Below, piece by piece: positions 6,412 through 7,414 of a stretch of 7,414 nt of DNA. The stretch spans positions 1 to 7,414 of the forward strand of contig CAIZGT010000142.1 in NCBI GenBank assembly GCA_903932545.1, given 5' to 3'. This DNA is from an uncultured Rhodospirillales bacterium. GTDB lineage: Bacteria > Pseudomonadota > Alphaproteobacteria > Acetobacterales > Acetobacteraceae. Every line of letters starts with the position of its first letter. Position 1 is the first letter of the stretch. Both the position numbers and the translations under genes were made by a program. Under the pieces are notes generated by a model, which was given only the letters and a program-made list of their open reading frames with translations, did no database searches and had not been told where the DNA came from.

Positions 6412-7114
6412 GACCGCTGGAGAACGCCGGGCCAGACTGCCTGCGGCGGTTTATGACCTCGCGATGCGGCTTGGCGTGAGGGAAGATGATGATGTGAGCG
6501 GGGTTCGGCTGCGGCAAACTGGGCGGATGAAGCGGAGCCTTGATGCGCAGTCATGGATGGAATTCACCGCCACGCAAACGATCTCGACGCATGCCTGCGC
6601 ATTCAACTGGCTGGCGAAGGCGGGGCCGTTTGGGCTGATCTCAGCGCGCGACGCGTTGGAAGATGGAGCAGGACGGCTCGATATCATGGCGCTCGGCTTC
6701 ATCCCGATTGCCCGCGCGCAGCACACGCCTGCGCTCGTGCGCGGCGAGTTGATGCGCTACCTTGCCGAACTGCCATGGGCACCGGCCGCCATTCTCCACA
6801 ACACAACGCTGCGCTGGCGGACGGACAGTGCTGATTGTTTGGTGGTGAGTGCTGGTGTGGGGGCGACCGCGTCGGAAGTGATTCTCAGTCTCGATAGCGA
6901 GGGTCGTGTTGCCAGCGGGTTCGCCGCTGATCGGCCACGCTCCGCCTCTGCGCCGTTCCTCCCGACGCCGTGGCGCGGGCGGTTCTCCGACTACCGGCTA
7001 CACAACGATGTGTGGTTGCCGTTTTTCGGCGAAGTGGCCTGGGAGATTGGCGGCGTGGCGACGAGCTATTGGCAGGGCCGGATTGTGCAATGGGATGCGG
7101 TGCGCGCGCCGTAA
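6404..7114 (+). CDS. DUF6544-like protein of unknown function
   Basis: This 236-residue protein has no signal peptide or membrane helix in the visible start. Its pattern matches what I recall of DUF6544 (formerly DUF6920) proteins: VRLRQTGRMKRS (34-45), a W-x-x-F-x-A-x-Q block (51-58), FNWLAKAGPFG (67-77), RGELMRYLAELPWAPAAIL (113-131), a beta-rich middle with SLDSEGRVASGFAADRPR (162-179), the PWRGRFSDYRLHNDVWLP segment (189-206), and EVAWEIGG with SYWQGRI near the end (210-227). The many aromatic residues and beta-type alternation suggest a lipid- or ligand-binding beta fold, but no function is established. In longer relatives an N-terminal hydrophobic part precedes this domain; here that part is absent, while the preceding protease gene supplies membrane segments. 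The ATG at 6404 has AGGA at 6394-6397, 6 bases upstream, and overlaps the protease stop by 8 bases, so translation is probably coupled. It is the last gene of the operon. Confidence 0.75.
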   Translation: MVETAGERRARLPAAVYDLAMRLGVREDDDVSGVRLRQTGRMKRSLDAQSWMEFTATQTISTHACAFNWLAKAGPFGLISARDALEDGAGRLDIMALGFIPIARAQHTPALVRGELMRYLAELPWAPAAILHNTTLRWRTDSADCLVVSAGVGATASEVILSLDSEGRVASGFAADRPRSASAPFLPTPWRGRFSDYRLHNDVWLPFFGEVAWEIGGVATSYWQGRIVQWDAVRAP

Positions 7115-7118
7115 CCGC

Positions 7119-7414
7119 TTACTCGGTTGCGACCACCGCGGGCTTGCCGTCTTTCAGGCCCATGATGAACAATGGGGTGTGGGCGTGGTTGTGGTCGTCC
7201 AGCGCATAGGTGCCGCCGAGGGCTGAGACCATTTTGGTGGATTTGAGCGCTTTCTCAATCGCATCTGGCGTGTCTTTGCCCGCACGGCGGATGGCATCGG
7301 CGGCGAGATAGACGGCTTCATAGACGAAGAATGAACGCTGGGTGGGCGCAAGCCCGGTGCGCTCGCGATAGGCAGCGACGAAATCCTGCACCGGCTTGGC
7401 GTTCAGTGCGGGTG
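7119..7414 (-). CDS. Branched-chain amino acid-type ABC transporter substrate-binding protein, C-terminal part
   Basis: The frame is open from the right edge of the window to the stop at 7121-7119; about 98 C-terminal residues are visible and the start lies beyond the window. The segment VQDFVAAYRERTGLAPTQRS, followed by a helix rich in alanine (YEAVYLAADAIRRAG), then DAIEKALKSTKMVSALGGTY and the end FIMGLKDGKPAVVATE, is the usual C-terminus of LivK/Peripla_BP_6 periplasmic binding proteins. These capture leucine, isoleucine, valine, or in many homologues urea, amides or aromatic acids, and hand them to a LivHMGF-type permease. The ligand cannot be told from this part. It converges on the DUF6544-like gene, with 4 bp between the stops, and belongs to a separate transcription unit. 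Confidence 0.9.
   Translation of the reverse strand, partial: PALNAKPVQDFVAAYRERTGLAPTQRSFFVYEAVYLAADAIRRAGKDTPDAIEKALKSTKMVSALGGTYALDDHNHAHTPLFIMGLKDGKPAVVATE

Noticed and set aside
7113..7128. Inverted repeat AACCG-N6-CGGTT spanning both convergent stop codons, considered as a bidirectional terminator
   Set aside because: The arms are only 5 bases and no T-run follows on either strand, so an intrinsic terminator cannot be supported.

Overview
The window is GC-rich, with frequent GTG starts and tightly packed genes. A Tat-signal flavoprotein, a MacB-type permease and a LivK-type binding protein all point to a Gram-negative proteobacterium. An alphaproteobacterium is my best guess from style and gene content, but nothing here fixes the genus. 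No RNA gene, CRISPR array, insertion sequence or phage gene was seen.

Layout: (1) 1-1251 (+) is the 3' part of a MacB/FtsX-type ABC transporter permease. (2) It converges, with 3 bp between stop codons, on a zinc-independent MDR-family quinone oxidoreductase-like gene (2304-1255, -). (3) A 244-bp divergent intergenic region (2305-2548) holds three successive short inverted repeats, one of them overlapping a possible -10 hexamer. (4) A compact run of five co-directional genes follows (2549-7114, +): an atypical pyruvate kinase with an N-terminal extension and no C-terminal regulatory domain; a Tat-signal Acg/nitroreductase-like flavoprotein; a small membrane protein; a CPBP (CAAX/Abi-type) intramembrane protease homologue; and a DUF6544-like soluble protein. 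Junctions are a 4-bp overlap, a 9-bp gap, an 18-bp gap and an 8-bp overlap, so a single transcript is likely. (5) 7414-7119 (-) is the C-terminal end of a branched-chain-amino-acid-type periplasmic binding protein, convergent with the operon and 4 bp from it.

The pyruvate kinase is the most informative gene. It keeps the residues for phosphoenolpyruvate, metal and proton transfer. However, the K+-site serine is alanine and the charge-determining glutamate of the GPEIR motif is lysine (GPKIR), the natural signature of K+-independent enzymes. The allosteric C domain is missing, and a roughly 110-residue helical N-terminal domain is present instead. Its tight linkage to an exported flavoprotein and three membrane or uncharacterised proteins is the best candidate here for an undescribed functional unit. 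The shared function is inference only; nothing in the sequence shows that the products act together.
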